Positions 7,493 to 16,639 are shown, counted from the first letter of the stretch. The stretch is 64,000 nt of DNA from Plastoroseomonas hellenica (GCF_018129085.1 NZ_JAAGBB010000017.1:1-64000), one strand, 5' to 3'. Notes: generated by a model from the sequence alone, not told the origin. Numbers and translations: made by a program.

Positions 7493-9118
7493 ATGGCGGA
7501 GCAATCGGGGGCGGAGGTGCTGGCGAGGGCATTCGCGGAGGCAGGCGTCGCACGGATCTTCGGCGTGCCGGGCGGCGGGTCCAGCCTCGACCTGATCGCC
7601 GCCGCCAAGCGGGAGGGGATCGGCTTCGTCCTGGCGCGGCACGAATTCGCGGCCGGGGTGATGGCCTCGGTCACCGCTGAGCTCTCCGGCACGCCAGGCA
7701 TCGCGCTCTGCACGCGCGGCCCGGGCGTCGGCAATGCCGCCAATGCCATGGCCAATGCAGCGCTGGAACGCAGCCCGCTGGTGCTGGTCGCCGACGGCTT
7801 CGCGCCGGCCGAGCGCGGCTTCGCGACGCACCAGTATTTCGACCATGCCGCCATGATGGCGCCGGTCGCCAAGGAAACGGTCGCGCTGGACACCATGCCG
7901 GCCGGCATGGCCGCCCACCGGGCGCTCGCCACGGCCCTCGCCGCGCCCTGCGGCGCCGCGCTGATCGAGATGTCGGCCGAAGCCGCGCGCGCGCCCGCCG
8001 CAGCCATGCCGCGATTCGCGCGCCCGATGCCATCAGTCGCCGATACCGCGGCGTTGGCCGCGGCGCGGTCACTGCTTGGCCGCGCGAAGCGGCCGGTCGC
8101 GATCCTCGGCCTCGAACTGCTGGATCCCGACGCCGCGCTGGCCGCGCGCGCCCTGGTTGCGGCGCTGGGCTGCCCGGCACTCGTCACCTACAAGGGCAAG
8201 GGCGCGGTCCCCGACGCCGACCCGCTCTTCGCCGGCATCTTCACCGGCGGCGCAGCCGAGGCGCCTGTGCTTGACCAGGCGGACGCCATCCTGCTGCTCG
8301 GCGCCGACCCGGTGGAGTTCATCCCAAAACCCTGGCGCTGGGGGGTACCGCTGCTCGATTGCGGCACCGCGCCGCGCCCGCTGCATTACCGCCAGCCGGA
8401 TGCCGCCTGTTATGGCGCGCTCGCGCCCATGTTGCGCGCGCTCGCGGAAGGGCTGGCGCCGTCCGCCTGGACGCCGGCCGAGATCGCCCGCTTCCGCGAG
8501 ACCTGGAAGCGAGTGCTGGCCAATCCCGGCGGCGGCCACAATGCGCGCGGCCTCGGCCCGCAGCGCGTGGTGGAGATCGCCCAGGCCGCTTGCCGCAGGG
8601 CGGGCGCCGATCCGCGGCTCGCGGTCGATGCCGGCGCCCACATGTTTCCGGCGACCACCTATTGGGAAGCGTCGCGCCCCGGCGACCTGCTGATCTCGAA
8701 CGGCCTCGCCACTATGGGCTTCGCGCTGCCGGCCGGCATCGCCGCCGCGCTGCATGACCCGGCGCGCGGCGCGATGGCCTTCATCGGCGATGGCGGGTTG
8801 CTGATGCAGCTTGGCGAGGTCGCGACCGCGGCGACCCTTGGGGTGAAGCTGGTGACCGTGGTCCTCAACGATGCCGGGCTGTCACTGATCGACATCAAGA
8901 AGGGAGGCCGCGACCTGCCGGATCGCACGCTCGACTGGCCGAGGGTCGATTTCGCCGCCGCCGCCCGCGCCATGGGGGCTGCCGGCTTCACCGCCGGCAG
9001 CGAAGCGGCGCTGGATGCTGCGCTGGCCGAGGCGCTCGCCCTGCCCGGCCCTTCGGTGATCGACGTCGCCGTCGATCCGTCGGGCTATCCGGCGCAGATC
9101 AAGGCGCTGCGGGGCTGA
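7493..9118 (+). CDS. Thiamine diphosphate enzyme, acetolactate synthase-like
   Basis: 541-residue cytoplasmic ThDP-dependent enzyme of the acetolactate synthase/benzoylformate decarboxylase superfamily. The N-terminal domain begins GAEVLARAFAEAGVARIFGV and has the catalytic glutamate in LARHEFAAGVMAS. The C-terminal cofactor domain has GDGG followed by NDAGLSLID, the Mg-ThDP binding signature. The ATG at 7493 has GGAGGG nine bases upstream. It is a single gene, with no small regulatory subunit (IlvH) next to it, so true branched-chain synthesis is unlikely. It could be a decarboxylase or another carboligase; the substrate is not readable. Confidence 0.88.
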   Translation: MAEQSGAEVLARAFAEAGVARIFGVPGGGSSLDLIAAAKREGIGFVLARHEFAAGVMASVTAELSGTPGIALCTRGPGVGNAANAMANAALERSPLVLVADGFAPAERGFATHQYFDHAAMMAPVAKETVALDTMPAGMAAHRALATALAAPCGAALIEMSAEAARAPAAAMPRFARPMPSVADTAALAAARSLLGRAKRPVAILGLELLDPDAALAARALVAALGCPALVTYKGKGAVPDADPLFAGIFTGGAAEAPVLDQADAILLLGADPVEFIPKPWRWGVPLLDCGTAPRPLHYRQPDAACYGALAPMLRALAEGLAPSAWTPAEIARFRETWKRVLANPGGGHNARGLGPQRVVEIAQAACRRAGADPRLAVDAGAHMFPATTYWEASRPGDLLISNGLATMGFALPAGIAAALHDPARGAMAFIGDGGLLMQLGEVATAATLGVKLVTVVLNDAGLSLIDIKKGGRDLPDRTLDWPRVDFAAAARAMGAAGFTAGSEAALDAALAEALALPGPSVIDVAVDPSGYPAQIKALRG

Positions 9119-9125
9119 TCGGCTC

Positions 9126-9593
9126 TTACTTCACCGCGTAGACGTCGTAGCAAGGGCCGGAGGGCGGCCTCTGCCCGGTTGCGATGGCAATGGTGCGGTT
9201 GAGCCAGCGCAGCGCCGGCGCCGCCGTCTCGAAGCGCATCGCGGCGCGGAAGTAGTAGTCGCTGGCCGGCACCGCCTCGCCCTTCGCCAGCCGCTCCAGC
9301 ACGGCCGCGGGTCCGGTGCGCACGCCCTGATACTGCACATAGATCAGCGCGCCGGAGGCGTCCTGGAGCGTCAGGCGCACGTCGATCCGCGCGGTGCCGT
9401 CCGGCTCCACGCGCAGCCAGTCGGCGCCGCCGGGCAGGATAGCGCCGGAAAGCCGCGGCCCTTCGAAGCGGCCGCCGGTGATCGGCACGATGCGCAGCTC
9501 GTGATCGCCGGCATCGCCGACCGGCGCCGGGGCGCCGACTTCGATCGTCAGGCGGAAGAGGAATTCGGTGTCGAGCGGCAGGCGGTCGGCCAT
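9126..9593 (-). CDS. DUF3237 domain protein
   Basis: 155 residues, matching the DUF3237 (UPF0311) beta-barrel pattern: FLFRLTIEVGAP near the N-terminus, then ITGGRFEGPRLSGAILPGGA, then LIYVQYQGVRTGP and YYFRAAMRFET. The family has no confirmed activity and no catalytic residue can be named. No signal peptide is seen. The ATG at 9593 is chosen because the family begins at LDTEFLF; the longer in-frame extension reads as alternative-frame sequence of the upstream gene. It lies 19 bases downstream of the rhodanese gene on the same strand and is probably co-transcribed with it. Confidence 0.85.
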   Translation of the reverse strand: MADRLPLDTEFLFRLTIEVGAPAPVGDAGDHELRIVPITGGRFEGPRLSGAILPGGADWLRVEPDGTARIDVRLTLQDASGALIYVQYQGVRTGPAAVLERLAKGEAVPASDYYFRAAMRFETAAPALRWLNRTIAIATGQRPPSGPCYDVYAVK

Positions 9594-9612
9594 GGCGTGT
9601 TCCTCCTGTCCC

Positions 9613-10029
9613 TCAGCGCTGCCGCCAGGGCAGCCCTTCGGCCTTCCAGCCGGAGACGGCGCCGCGATGCCCCTCGGCATCGACCGGTCCCTCGAAGCCG
9701 CCGGCGACGTTGAAGGCGTGCGGGAAGCCCGCCGCCTGCGCGGCCTGGCCCGCCGCCAGCGAGCGAGCGCCGGAGCGGCAGAGGAAATAGATCTTCGAGA
9801 GCGGCGTCAGCCCCGCCTTGCGCAGATGCTCGGCGAAGGCGCCGTTCACCTGCATGCTGGGATAGACCTGCCAGGGGATCAGCACCGGCTGCTTGCCGAG
9901 GCTCGCGAGCTCCGGCAGGCCGACGAAGTTCCACTCCGCATCGGTCCGCACATCGACCAGGGCGGCATCCGGGTCGCTCTCCAGCGCCGCCCAGGTCTCG
10001 GTCGCAGTCACATCCGGCACGCCGCTCAT
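9613..10029 (-). CDS. Rhodanese-like domain protein
   Basis: 138-residue single-domain rhodanese, a sulfurtransferase-type protein. DVRTDAEW at about 26-33 is the N-terminal signature and the active-site loop is CRSGARS at 84-90, with Cys84 as the persulfide-forming residue. A six-residue active loop after the cysteine is typical of sulfurtransferases rather than Cdc25-like phosphatases. It is cytoplasmic, with no signal peptide. It is the upstream partner of the DUF3237 gene. Its promoter side (10030-10069) borders the left direct repeat of the decayed element. The physiological acceptor is unknown. Confidence 0.92.
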   Translation of the reverse strand: MSGVPDVTATETWAALESDPDAALVDVRTDAEWNFVGLPELASLGKQPVLIPWQVYPSMQVNGAFAEHLRKAGLTPLSKIYFLCRSGARSLAAGQAAQAAGFPHAFNVAGGFEGPVDAEGHRGAVSGWKAEGLPWRQR

Positions 10030-10069
10030 CGGGCCACTCCCCCTCGCTCGCGCCGGATGCGGTCCGCGA

Positions 10070-10094
10070 CCCGGCTACTTCACCTCCACATAGC
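10070..10094. repeat. Left direct repeat (attL-like)
   Basis: 25 bases matching 11441-11465 at 23 positions; the two differences are an adjacent CT/TC swap. On the minus strand it encodes YVEVK and a stop, the end of the peroxiredoxin, here detached from that gene. Confidence 0.75.
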
Positions 10095-10626
10095 CTCCAA
10101 GAACGCGCAAGTAAATCAAGCACTTACGCGGAAAGCGGCGCCAAAGTAATCGATGGCGCCGCCTTCTTCCGGAAAATGAAGGCTCTGCGATTCATAGGGC
10201 TAGCACCGGTCCGACGACACCGCCATCGCGGGCGCCAGATCCGCTATCGATCGTCAGGGAAGATCATCCACCTGCTGCACCGACCGGCGTCGGGAATGCA
10301 GTCGGCGGCCAGTACGATGCTGCCGCCGTGAGGCCGATGAAAGCGAGGCCCAGGACGATAGCCGCCCCTTGGTCGAGCAAGGTCAGCCGCCGGCGCTTCC
10401 TGAAGACGGGAGCATATGGGGCACACCAGTCGCCTATCGAGAATTATCGGTTACACGCCGGCTGCATCCACGCCTTCGCTCGGCGCAAAATCTCAGCTTC
10501 CGAAAGCTGCAGGCCTTCTCCGCTACCCGGACCGCGGCGCCCCGGCGGGGAAATGCCGTCGTTGGGCCTGCTGCCGCCGCGTTTATCCACGTCACCAATG
10601 CCGCTACTGTATCGGGAATCCGCACC

Positions 10627-11061
10627 ATGAGGCTCCCTGTGTCACAGACGGCCAAAACGGCCTACTCGGTCGAGACCATCCCGAACGCCAAGGTCAAAAA
10701 CCCCTATGGAACAAACGCCAGGCTCGCTCGGCACGAGCCGTGCGTGCTCTGTGGCTCCGCATCCCGCATGTTCGCAAACGGCGAGAACAAAGCTGTGGAT
10801 TGCGAAGGCTGCGGCCGATATCTGATTTCTGGCTCGGCCAGCGACATGGTGGACGAACGCCGTGCCGAGGGCACATGGGCGAAAGCCGATAGCGGCTTCG
10901 TCAGCGGCTTCATCCGCTACCACCGGGCGGCGGGCCAAGATGCCGACTGGGTCTTGATAACGATCCGGACCTTCGATCACCTTCGGGTGCCGCGCGCCGC
11001 GGCGACAGCGCCGCCGCCTGTCGGCCAACCTGCTGCCAGAGGCACCTCGCTTCCGAACTAA
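10627..11061 (+). CDS. Small zinc-ribbon-like hypothetical protein
   Basis: 144 residues, not recognised as a named family. Two cysteine pairs, CVLC at 39-42 and CEGC at 59-62, are 16 residues apart, and the second continues into CGRYLISGSAS. That is the layout of a four-cysteine zinc ribbon seen in many small bacterial proteins of unknown role. The codons around 10780-10900 are less G/C-ended than those of neighbouring genes. After about residue 110 the sequence turns low-complexity (AAATAPPPV), so the true end may be eroded. It lies inside the decayed element and could be its cargo or itself a remnant. Start uncertain. Confidence 0.45.
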   Translation: MRLPVSQTAKTAYSVETIPNAKVKNPYGTNARLARHEPCVLCGSASRMFANGENKAVDCEGCGRYLISGSASDMVDERRAEGTWAKADSGFVSGFIRYHRAAGQDADWVLITIRTFDHLRVPRAAATAPPPVGQPAARGTSLPN

Positions 11062-11226
11062 GGCGGGCGGCGCCAGCGGGGTTGGGTAGCCACCCGGTCG
11101 CGCTTGGACCGGGTGATGATGGGGCCCCGCCTCGATGGAGAGACGTCGCAACAGCGAGGGCATTCCGTAAGGCGACGCCGCGAGTTTCGGGGTTGGTACC
11201 CCAGTCGCGTTTCGCTTCGCTGGTAG

Positions 11227-11427
11227 CCTCTTCGACAAGCCGCTGCCGGGTGCAATGCGCACCAGGTCATACCGATCACCGGCCATACAACGCTCGCCGA
11301 GGTGCCGCGCTATACGGCTGCGGCAGAGCAGACGATTTTGGCGCAGGCGGCGATTGCTCGCCTCCTGCCGCCGGCCTCAGCCCTGGAAACAGCTGACAAA
11401 TCCACAAAGCGGCCTGAAAAGCGCTGA
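11227..11427 (+). pseudogene. Tyrosine recombinase (integrase), C-terminal remnant
   Basis: The open frame from 11227 to the TGA at 11425-11427 reads through AAAGCNAHQVIPITGHTTLA and on into EVPRYTAAAEQTILAQAAIA. These are the conserved GH box (catalytic His in ITGH) and the catalytic tyrosine (RYT) of phage-type integrases, followed by the usual alanine-rich tail. The two upstream catalytic arginines and the core are absent: a TAG at 11224 stops the frame, and I could not find the rest in another frame. It ends 13 bases before the right direct repeat, the expected place for an integrase gene end. No start codon, so non-functional. Confidence 0.75.
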
Positions 11428-11440
11428 TAAATCAGCAGCT

Positions 11441-11465
11441 CCCGGTCACTTCACCTCCACATAGC
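11441..11465. repeat. Right direct repeat (attR-like), 3' end of peroxiredoxin gene
   Basis: Partner of the copy at 10070-10094. It contains the last five codons and stop of the peroxiredoxin gene, so the gene end is intact on this side. Confidence 0.75.
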
Positions 11466-12075
11466 GCAGATAGGGCTTCTTGGCTTCCCAACCCTGCGGA
11501 AAGAGCTCCTTCGCCTGGGCGTCGGGGATCGAGGGCGGGATGATCGCGCGGTCGCCCGGGCGCCAGTTCACCGGCGTCGCCAGCTTTTTGCTGTCGGTGA
11601 GTTGCAGGCTGTCGATGACCCGCAGGATCTCGTCGAAGTTGCGCCCGGTCGAGGGCGGATAGACCAGGAAGAGCCGGATCTTCTTGTTCGGATCGATCAC
11701 GAAGACGGTGCGGACGGTGATCGAGGGATCAGCCTCCGGATGCACCATGTCATAGAGCTTTGACACCACCCGGTCTGGGTCGGCGATCATCGGGAAGTTC
11801 ACCGCATGGCCCTGGGTCTCCGCGATGTCGGCTTCCCATCCGGCATGGCTGGAGAGCGGGTCGACCGAGAGGCCGATGACCTTCACGCCGCGCTTGTCGA
11901 ATTCCGGCTTCAGGCGCGCGGTCTCACCGAGCTCGGTCGTGCAGACCGGGGTGAAGTCCTTCGGGTGGCTGAACAGCACCGCCCAGGAGCTGCCGAGCCA
12001 GTCATGGAACTTGATGCGGCCGAGCGTGGTATCGGCTTCGAAATCGGGTGCGATCTGACCGAGCTGGATGCCCAA
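11446..12075 (-). CDS. 1-Cys peroxiredoxin (Prx6/AhpC-TSA type)
   Basis: 209-residue cytoplasmic peroxidase reducing H2O2 and alkyl hydroperoxides. The peroxidatic cysteine is Cys45 in HPKDFTPVCTTELG. The long C-terminal domain with VNWRPGDRAIIPPSIP and PYLRYVEVK is typical of the 1-Cys (Prx6) group, and no resolving cysteine is visible. The start is a TTG at 12075 giving MGIQLGQIAPDFEADT, with GAGGAG upstream. The longer ATG frame would add an arginine-rich tail not seen in the family. The 3' end coincides with the right direct repeat of the decayed element. Confidence 0.93.
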   Translation of the reverse strand: MGIQLGQIAPDFEADTTLGRIKFHDWLGSSWAVLFSHPKDFTPVCTTELGETARLKPEFDKRGVKVIGLSVDPLSSHAGWEADIAETQGHAVNFPMIADPDRVVSKLYDMVHPEADPSITVRTVFVIDPNKKIRLFLVYPPSTGRNFDEILRVIDSLQLTDSKKLATPVNWRPGDRAIIPPSIPDAQAKELFPQGWEAKKPYLRYVEVK

Positions 12076-12203
12076 GTTTCTCTCCTCTTCAGATGCGATT
12101 GATGCCCGGCGAATACGCCGTCTTGCGCATCCGAAGCGCTTCCGTGGCAAGATGTCCAGCGGCAGAAAAGAGATGGTCCGGCATGGGCCACGGGGAGAAC
12201 GTC

Positions 12204-13832
12204 ATGCTCGGCTTGATGCAGGATTGGCCACTTCTGATCCATCGCCTGATCGACCACGCGGCGATCCAGCATCCGTCGCGCAAGATCGTGAGCCGCTCGG
12301 TCGAAGGGCCGATCCACCGCACCGATTATGCCGGGCTTCGCGCCCGCTCGCTCCGGCTGGCCAAGCGCCTGGCCCGGGAGGGTATTGCCGAGGGCGACCG
12401 GGTGGCGACGCTGGCCTGGAACACCTGGCGGCATCTCGAGGCCTGGTACGGCATCACCGGCATCGGTGCGATCTACCACACGGTCAATCCGCGCCTCTTC
12501 GCTGACCAGATCGCCTGGATCCTGAACCATGCCGAGAGCCGGCTGGTGTTGGCCGACCTCACCTTCGTCCCGCTGCTGGAGCAGCTCGCGCCGCGACTGC
12601 CGCATATCCGGCGCTATGTCATCCTGACCGATGCCGCGCATATGCCGCAGACCAGCCTGCCGAACGCCGTCCCCTATGAGGAATGGCTGGCCGAATCCGA
12701 TGGCGACTACGCCTGGCACAGCCTGGACGAGCGGTCGGCGGCCGGGCTCTGCTACACCTCCGGCACCACCGGCGATCCGAAGGGCGTGCTCTATTCGCAC
12801 CGTTCCAACGTGCTGCACGCGATGACCATGATCGCCGCCGACATGTTCGGCCTGAACGCGCGTGACGTGGTCATGCCGGTGGTGCCGATGTTCCACGCCA
12901 ATTGCTGGAGCCTGCCCTTCTCGGCGCCCGCCGCCGGTGCCGCGCTGGTGATGCCGGGTGCCAAGCTCGACGGCGCTTCGGTGCATGAGCTGCTGGAGGC
13001 CGAAGGCGTCACCTTCTCCGCCGCGGTGCCCACCATCTGGATGATGCTGCTCCAGCATCTCAGGAGCTCCGGCGGCCGCCTCTCGACCATGCAGCGGGTC
13101 GCGATCGGCGGCTCGGCCTGCCCGCCGGCACTGACCGAGAGCTACCAGAACGACTATGGCGTGAAGGTCCTGCATGCCTGGGGCATGACCGAGACCTCCC
13201 CGGTCGGCACGCTCTGCTACACCAAGCCGGAGGTCGCGCATCTGGAAGGCCAGGCGGCGCTCGATCTGCAGCGCACCCAAGGCCCGCCGCCCTTCACGGT
13301 GGAGCTGAAGATCACCGACGATGCAGGCGCGCCGCTGCCCTGGGACGGCAGGACCTTCGGCCGCCTCAAGGTGCGCGGCCCCACTGTCACCGCCGCCTAT
13401 TTCAAGGTCGATCCCGCGGGCATGCTGGATGCCGAGGGCTTCTTCGACACCGGCGACGTCGCGACCATCGACCAGAATGGCTACATGGAGATCACCGACC
13501 GCTCCAAGGACGTCATCAAGTCCGGCGGCGAATGGATCAGCTCTATCGCGCTCGAGAACATCGCCGTCGCGCATCCGGATGTGGCGGAGGCCGCGGTGGT
13601 CGCGATCCCGCACCCGAAATGGGATGAGCGGCCCCTGCTCCTCGTGGTACCCAAGACAGGCGCCACCCCGACCAAGGAAGCGCTGCTGCGCTTCCTCTCG
13701 GACAAGGTCGCGAAATGGTGGTTGCCGGACGACGTGATCGTGGTGGAGGAGCTGCCGCACACAGCGACCGGCAAGCTCTTGAAGACCAAGCTGCGCGAGG
13801 CCTACCGCAACCACACGCCCCCCGCTGCGTGA
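12204..13832 (+). CDS. AMP-binding acyl-CoA synthetase (fatty acid-CoA ligase type)
   Basis: 542-residue adenylate-forming ligase that activates a carboxylic acid as acyl-AMP and then acyl-CoA. The ATP loop [11 protein letters not shown] is at 184-194, with WGMTETSP further on. The hinge is DTGDVATID with [20 protein letters not shown], and the C-terminal lysine lies in [10 protein letters not shown]. The length and the [15 protein letters not shown] form suggest a medium/long-chain or methylmercaptopropionate-type ligase; the substrate cannot be told apart from sequence alone. The ATG at 12204 is preceded by GGGGAG. The following acyltransferase gene overlaps its stop (GTGA). Confidence 0.92.
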   Translation: MLGLMQDWPLLIHRLIDHAAIQHPSRKIVSRSVEGPIHRTDYAGLRARSLRLAKRLAREGIAEGDRVATLAWNTWRHLEAWYGITGIGAIYHTVNPRLFADQIAWILNHAESRLVLADLTFVPLLEQLAPRLPHIRRYVILTDAAHMPQTSLPNAVPYEEWLAESDGDYAWHSLDERSAAGLCYTSGTTGDPKGVLYSHRSNVLHAMTMIAADMFGLNARDVVMPVVPMFHANCWSLPFSAPAAGAALVMPGAKLDGASVHELLEAEGVTFSAAVPTIWMMLLQHLRSSGGRLSTMQRVAIGGSACPPALTESYQNDYGVKVLHAWGMTETSPVGTLCYTKPEVAHLEGQAALDLQRTQGPPPFTVELKITDDAGAPLPWDGRTFGRLKVRGPTVTAAYFKVDPAGMLDAEGFFDTGDVATIDQNGYMEITDRSKDVIKSGGEWISSIALENIAVAHPDVAEAAVVAIPHPKWDERPLLLVVPKTGATPTKEALLRFLSDKVAKWWLPDDVIVVEELPHTATGKLLKTKLREAYRNHTPPAA

Positions 13833-14986
13833 GCGACGCCGCCCCGCCGGAAGTCCCCCGCCGCGCCGATCTCGACCTGCTGCGCGTCCTGCTCTGCGGC
13901 GCCGTGCTGCTGATCCATGCGCTGATGGTGCATGCGGAGGATCCCCGCTACCACGTCAAGGCGCCGGAATCCTGGTGGCCGGCGACCCTGCTATCCCACG
14001 GCCTGCGCGTCGGCGCGCTCGCCGGCTTTTTCGCGCTGGCCGGCTGGGGCTCGGTCGGCGCGTTGCGCCGCCGCCGCGCCGGCCGTTTCCTGGGCAACAG
14101 GGCGGCGCGGCTCTTCGTGCCGCTCGCCGCCGGCCTGCTGATCCTCGGGCCGGTGATCAAGTATATCGAGCTCGGCCAGGGCCGCGACCTGCGCCTCGCC
14201 GGCTTCCGCCTGGTGGAGCCGCTGGCGATGCCCTTCGGGGATTTCCTGCCGCGGTACCTGACGCGGCTGAGCCTGCTCACCTGGTCGCATCTCTGGTTCC
14301 TCGCCTACCTGCTGCTGCTCACGGTGCTGCTGCTGCCGATGCTCGCCGCGCTGGCCCGCCGGGCACCGCTGCAGCGCGTGCCGTCGCGCGCCGCTATATG
14401 GCTGCCGGGCCTCGGTCTCGGGTTCTGGCTGGCGGTGAGCGGCGGCTATTGGCCGGCGCTGCACAACCTCGTGCAGGACTGGGCGAATCTCGGTCATTTC
14501 GCCCTCTGCTTCCTGGCCGGCGCCGTGCTGGCATCCTGGCCGGGGCTCGAGGCGCGCTTGCGGGCGGAGGCCTGGACGCTGGCCGGCCTGTTCCTGGCGG
14601 GGCTCGCCGGGTTGCTGCTGTTCGGCCCGTCGCTGCCTGGGCGGATCGCCGTCGGCATCTGCGCCTGGGGCGCCATCGGCGCCGGCTTCGGCCTGGTGGG
14701 GCGCTATCCGCCGCGGCCCTCCGCGGCGTTGCGCTGGCTGGCGGACGCGACCTTGCCGGTATTCGTCCTGCACCACCTGCCGCTGCTGGCGGTCGCGGTC
14801 GCCCTGCTGCCGCTCGGGCTGCCGCCGGCCCTCGCGATCGCGCTGACCGTCGCCGGCGGCGCGACAGTCGCGCTCGCCCTGCACGGCTTCCTGGTGCTGC
14901 CGCAGCCGGCGCTGCGGCGGCTGATGGGGCTGCCGTCCGGCCCGCCGGCCCTGCCGGACGCCGCGCTTCAGACCAGCAGGCTGTAG
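13829..14986 (+). CDS. Acyltransferase-3 family membrane protein
   Basis: 385 residues, about ten hydrophobic segments, inner membrane. The start [20 protein letters not shown] fits the first helix of acyltransferase family 3 (OafA/MdoC-like), in which RxDLDLLR precedes helix 1 and an early histidine (here LLIHALMVH) is catalytic. The GTG start overlaps the stop of the acyl-CoA ligase gene by four bases (GTGA), so translation is probably coupled and the two may act on related acyl groups. Acceptors in the family are glycans or lipids; this one is unknown. The 3' end overlaps the convergent TauE gene by 19 bases. Confidence 0.8.
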   Translation: MSDAAPPEVPRRADLDLLRVLLCGAVLLIHALMVHAEDPRYHVKAPESWWPATLLSHGLRVGALAGFFALAGWGSVGALRRRRAGRFLGNRAARLFVPLAAGLLILGPVIKYIELGQGRDLRLAGFRLVEPLAMPFGDFLPRYLTRLSLLTWSHLWFLAYLLLLTVLLLPMLAALARRAPLQRVPSRAAIWLPGLGLGFWLAVSGGYWPALHNLVQDWANLGHFALCFLAGAVLASWPGLEARLRAEAWTLAGLFLAGLAGLLLFGPSLPGRIAVGICAWGAIGAGFGLVGRYPPRPSAALRWLADATLPVFVLHHLPLLAVAVALLPLGLPPALAIALTVAGGATVALALHGFLVLPQPALRRLMGLPSGPPALPDAALQTSRL

Positions 14987-15798
14987 AACATGCGGAGCGC
15001 GGTGATCGCCAGGAACACGGCGAAGGCGCGCTTCAACGCCAGCGGCGGGATGGTGTGCGCCAGATGCACGCCCCAGGGGGTCGCGAGCATAGAGCTCGGC
15101 ACGATCAGCGCGAAGCCGATCAGGTTGACATAGCCGAGCGAGAACGGCGGCGTCAGCGGATCGCCCCAGCCGCCCCAGACGAAGCCGATCGTCGCAGGAA
15201 TGGAGATGATCAGCCCGAAGACCGAGGCGGTGGCGACCGCGCTCCGGATCGCGGTGCCGAAGGCCGAGAGGATCGGCACGCCGACCGTGCCACCGCCGAT
15301 GCCCATCATGGCGCTGACGGTGCCGATAAAGCCGCCGATCGCATGCCGCGCCACACCTTCAGGAAAGCGATCCCTGACTTTGTAGTCGATGCCCGAGAAG
15401 CCCATGTTGATCGCGACCAGCAGCGCGATCACCGCGAAGACCGCGGTCAGCGCCTCTCCCTTCAGCCAGATCGCGAGCACGGTGCCGACCACGACACCGG
15501 TGATGATCGACGGCCAGATCGAGCGCAGCAGCGGGATGTCCATCGCGCCCTTCGCGTAGTGCTTGCGCGCCGACTGGATGGAGGTCGGGATGATGGTCGC
15601 GAGCGAGGTGCCGACCGCGAGCTTCATCATCACCGCTTCGGGGATCGCGAAGAGCGGGAAGATGTTGAACAGCACCGGCACGATGACGATGCCGCCGCCG
15701 ACCCCGAGCAGACCCGCCAGCGTGCCGGAGACAAGCCCCGTCGCCGCCATCGCGGCCGCGAGCGCCGCGAGCCAGAGCGGATCGGTCATGTGGTCCAT
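14968..15798 (-). CDS. TauE/SafE-family permease
   Basis: 276-residue inner-membrane protein with about eight hydrophobic helices. The two half-repeats are visible: GLVSGTLAGLLGVGGGIVIV near the N-terminus and GTVSAMMGIGGGTVGVPILS near residue 170, both carrying the GxGGG motif of the TauE/SafE family of sulfite, sulfoacetate or organosulfur exporters. The start is ATG 15798 or ATG 15789, and neither has a strong ribosome site. It diverges from a second TauE/SafE gene at 15881 across about 80 bases. The substrate is not deducible. Confidence 0.85.
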   Translation of the reverse strand: MDHMTDPLWLAALAAAMAATGLVSGTLAGLLGVGGGIVIVPVLFNIFPLFAIPEAVMMKLAVGTSLATIIPTSIQSARKHYAKGAMDIPLLRSIWPSIITGVVVGTVLAIWLKGEALTAVFAVIALLVAINMGFSGIDYKVRDRFPEGVARHAIGGFIGTVSAMMGIGGGTVGVPILSAFGTAIRSAVATASVFGLIISIPATIGFVWGGWGDPLTPPFSLGYVNLIGFALIVPSSMLATPWGVHLAHTIPPLALKRAFAVFLAITALRMFYSLLV

Positions 15799-15880
15799 GG
15801 TGCGGGAGGTCCAGTTGGGCGAAGCGGAAGCCCGTGCCATACACGAGGGCGCAACAGGCGTCACCCGGCCCCCCCGCATC

Positions 15881-16639
15881 GTGCTGATCTCCGATCCCTG
15901 GTTCTACGCGCTCGCGATTCCGGCCTTCCTCATCAACGGGATCAGCAAGGGCGGCTTCGCTTCCGCCGCCGGCAATCCATCGGTGCCTTTGCTGTCGCTG
16001 ATGATCCCGGCACCGCAGGCGGCGGCGATCTCGCTGCCCGTGCTCTGCGCCATGGACCTGACGGGCCTCCGCCGCATCTGGGGCCGCTGGTGTCAGCGGG
16101 AGATGCGGGTGCTGATACCGGGCGCCTTGCTCGGCATCCTGCTCGGCGGGCTCGCCTTCGGCGCCATCGGCGACCGCGAGACCAAGCTGATGGTCGGGCT
16201 GATCTCGCTGATCTTCCTCGCCCGTGCCGCCTGGCAGGCCTGGCGGCGGAGCCTGCCACCGCCGGCGCCGCACAGTGCGGCCAAGGGCGGGTTCTGGGCC
16301 GCGGTCTCCGGCTTCACCAGCACCATCGCCCATGCCGGCGGGCCGCCGCTCGCGGTCTATCTCTATCCGCTGCGACTCGATCGCGCGGTGCTGACCTCGA
16401 CCACGATCGCCTTCTTCGCGCTCTGCAACTACGTGAAGCTGGTGCCCTATGTCCTGCTGGGCCAGTTCAGTGCCGAGAATCTTCTGACCAGCCTGCTGCT
16501 GCTGCCGCTGGCACCGATCGGCGTCCGGACCGGGATGTGGCTGCAGACGCGGATCAGCGACCGGCTGTTCTACAATCTGGTCTATGCGATGCTGCTGGTG
16601 ACCGGCGTGAAGCTGGTCTGGGACGGGTTGGGGTTGTGA
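15881..16639 (+). CDS. TauE/SafE-family permease (second copy)
   Basis: 252-residue inner-membrane protein of the same superfamily as its divergent neighbour but clearly a different subgroup. It begins LISDPWFYALAIPAFLING, with ISKGGFASAAG replacing the first GxGGG loop and GFTSTIAHAGGPPLAVYLYP as the second half-repeat. The start is a GTG at 15881; an upstream extension would run into the opposite gene. Its stop overlaps the racemase start (TGATG), so the two are probably coupled. Export or import of a small anion is likely; the specific one is unknown. Confidence 0.85.
   Translation: MLISDPWFYALAIPAFLINGISKGGFASAAGNPSVPLLSLMIPAPQAAAISLPVLCAMDLTGLRRIWGRWCQREMRVLIPGALLGILLGGLAFGAIGDRETKLMVGLISLIFLARAAWQAWRRSLPPPAPHSAAKGGFWAAVSGFTSTIAHAGGPPLAVYLYPLRLDRAVLTSTTIAFFALCNYVKLVPYVLLGQFSAENLLTSLLLLPLAPIGVRTGMWLQTRISDRLFYNLVYAMLLVTGVKLVWDGLGL

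Larger units (their letters stand above)
10070..11465. mobile_element. Decayed integrated element with att-like direct repeats
   Basis: A 1.4 kb block bounded by 25-base direct repeats (10070-10094 and 11441-11465, 23 of 25 identical), of which 18 bases in a row are the same. The right copy is the last codons and stop of the peroxiredoxin gene. The left copy repeats that gene end (YVEVK plus stop) with no gene attached. A tyrosine-recombinase C-terminus lies just inside the right repeat. The interior reads as less GC-biased at third positions than its neighbours and is mostly non-coding. This is what insertion into a gene 3' end by a small integrase-bearing element would leave. Bases 10095-10626 and 11062-11226 hold no recognisable gene. 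Confidence 0.7.

Noticed and set aside
10264-10448. Minus-strand frame reading like a small membrane peptide (IVLGLAFIGLTAAASYWPP)
   Set aside because: Hydrophobic and tempting, but there is no ATG or GTG and no ribosome site, and it is inside the decayed element. At most a remnant.
10642-11286. 214-codon minus-strand frame across the element
   Set aside because: Overlaps the zinc-ribbon gene and the integrase remnant on the other strand; no motif, unlikely composition.
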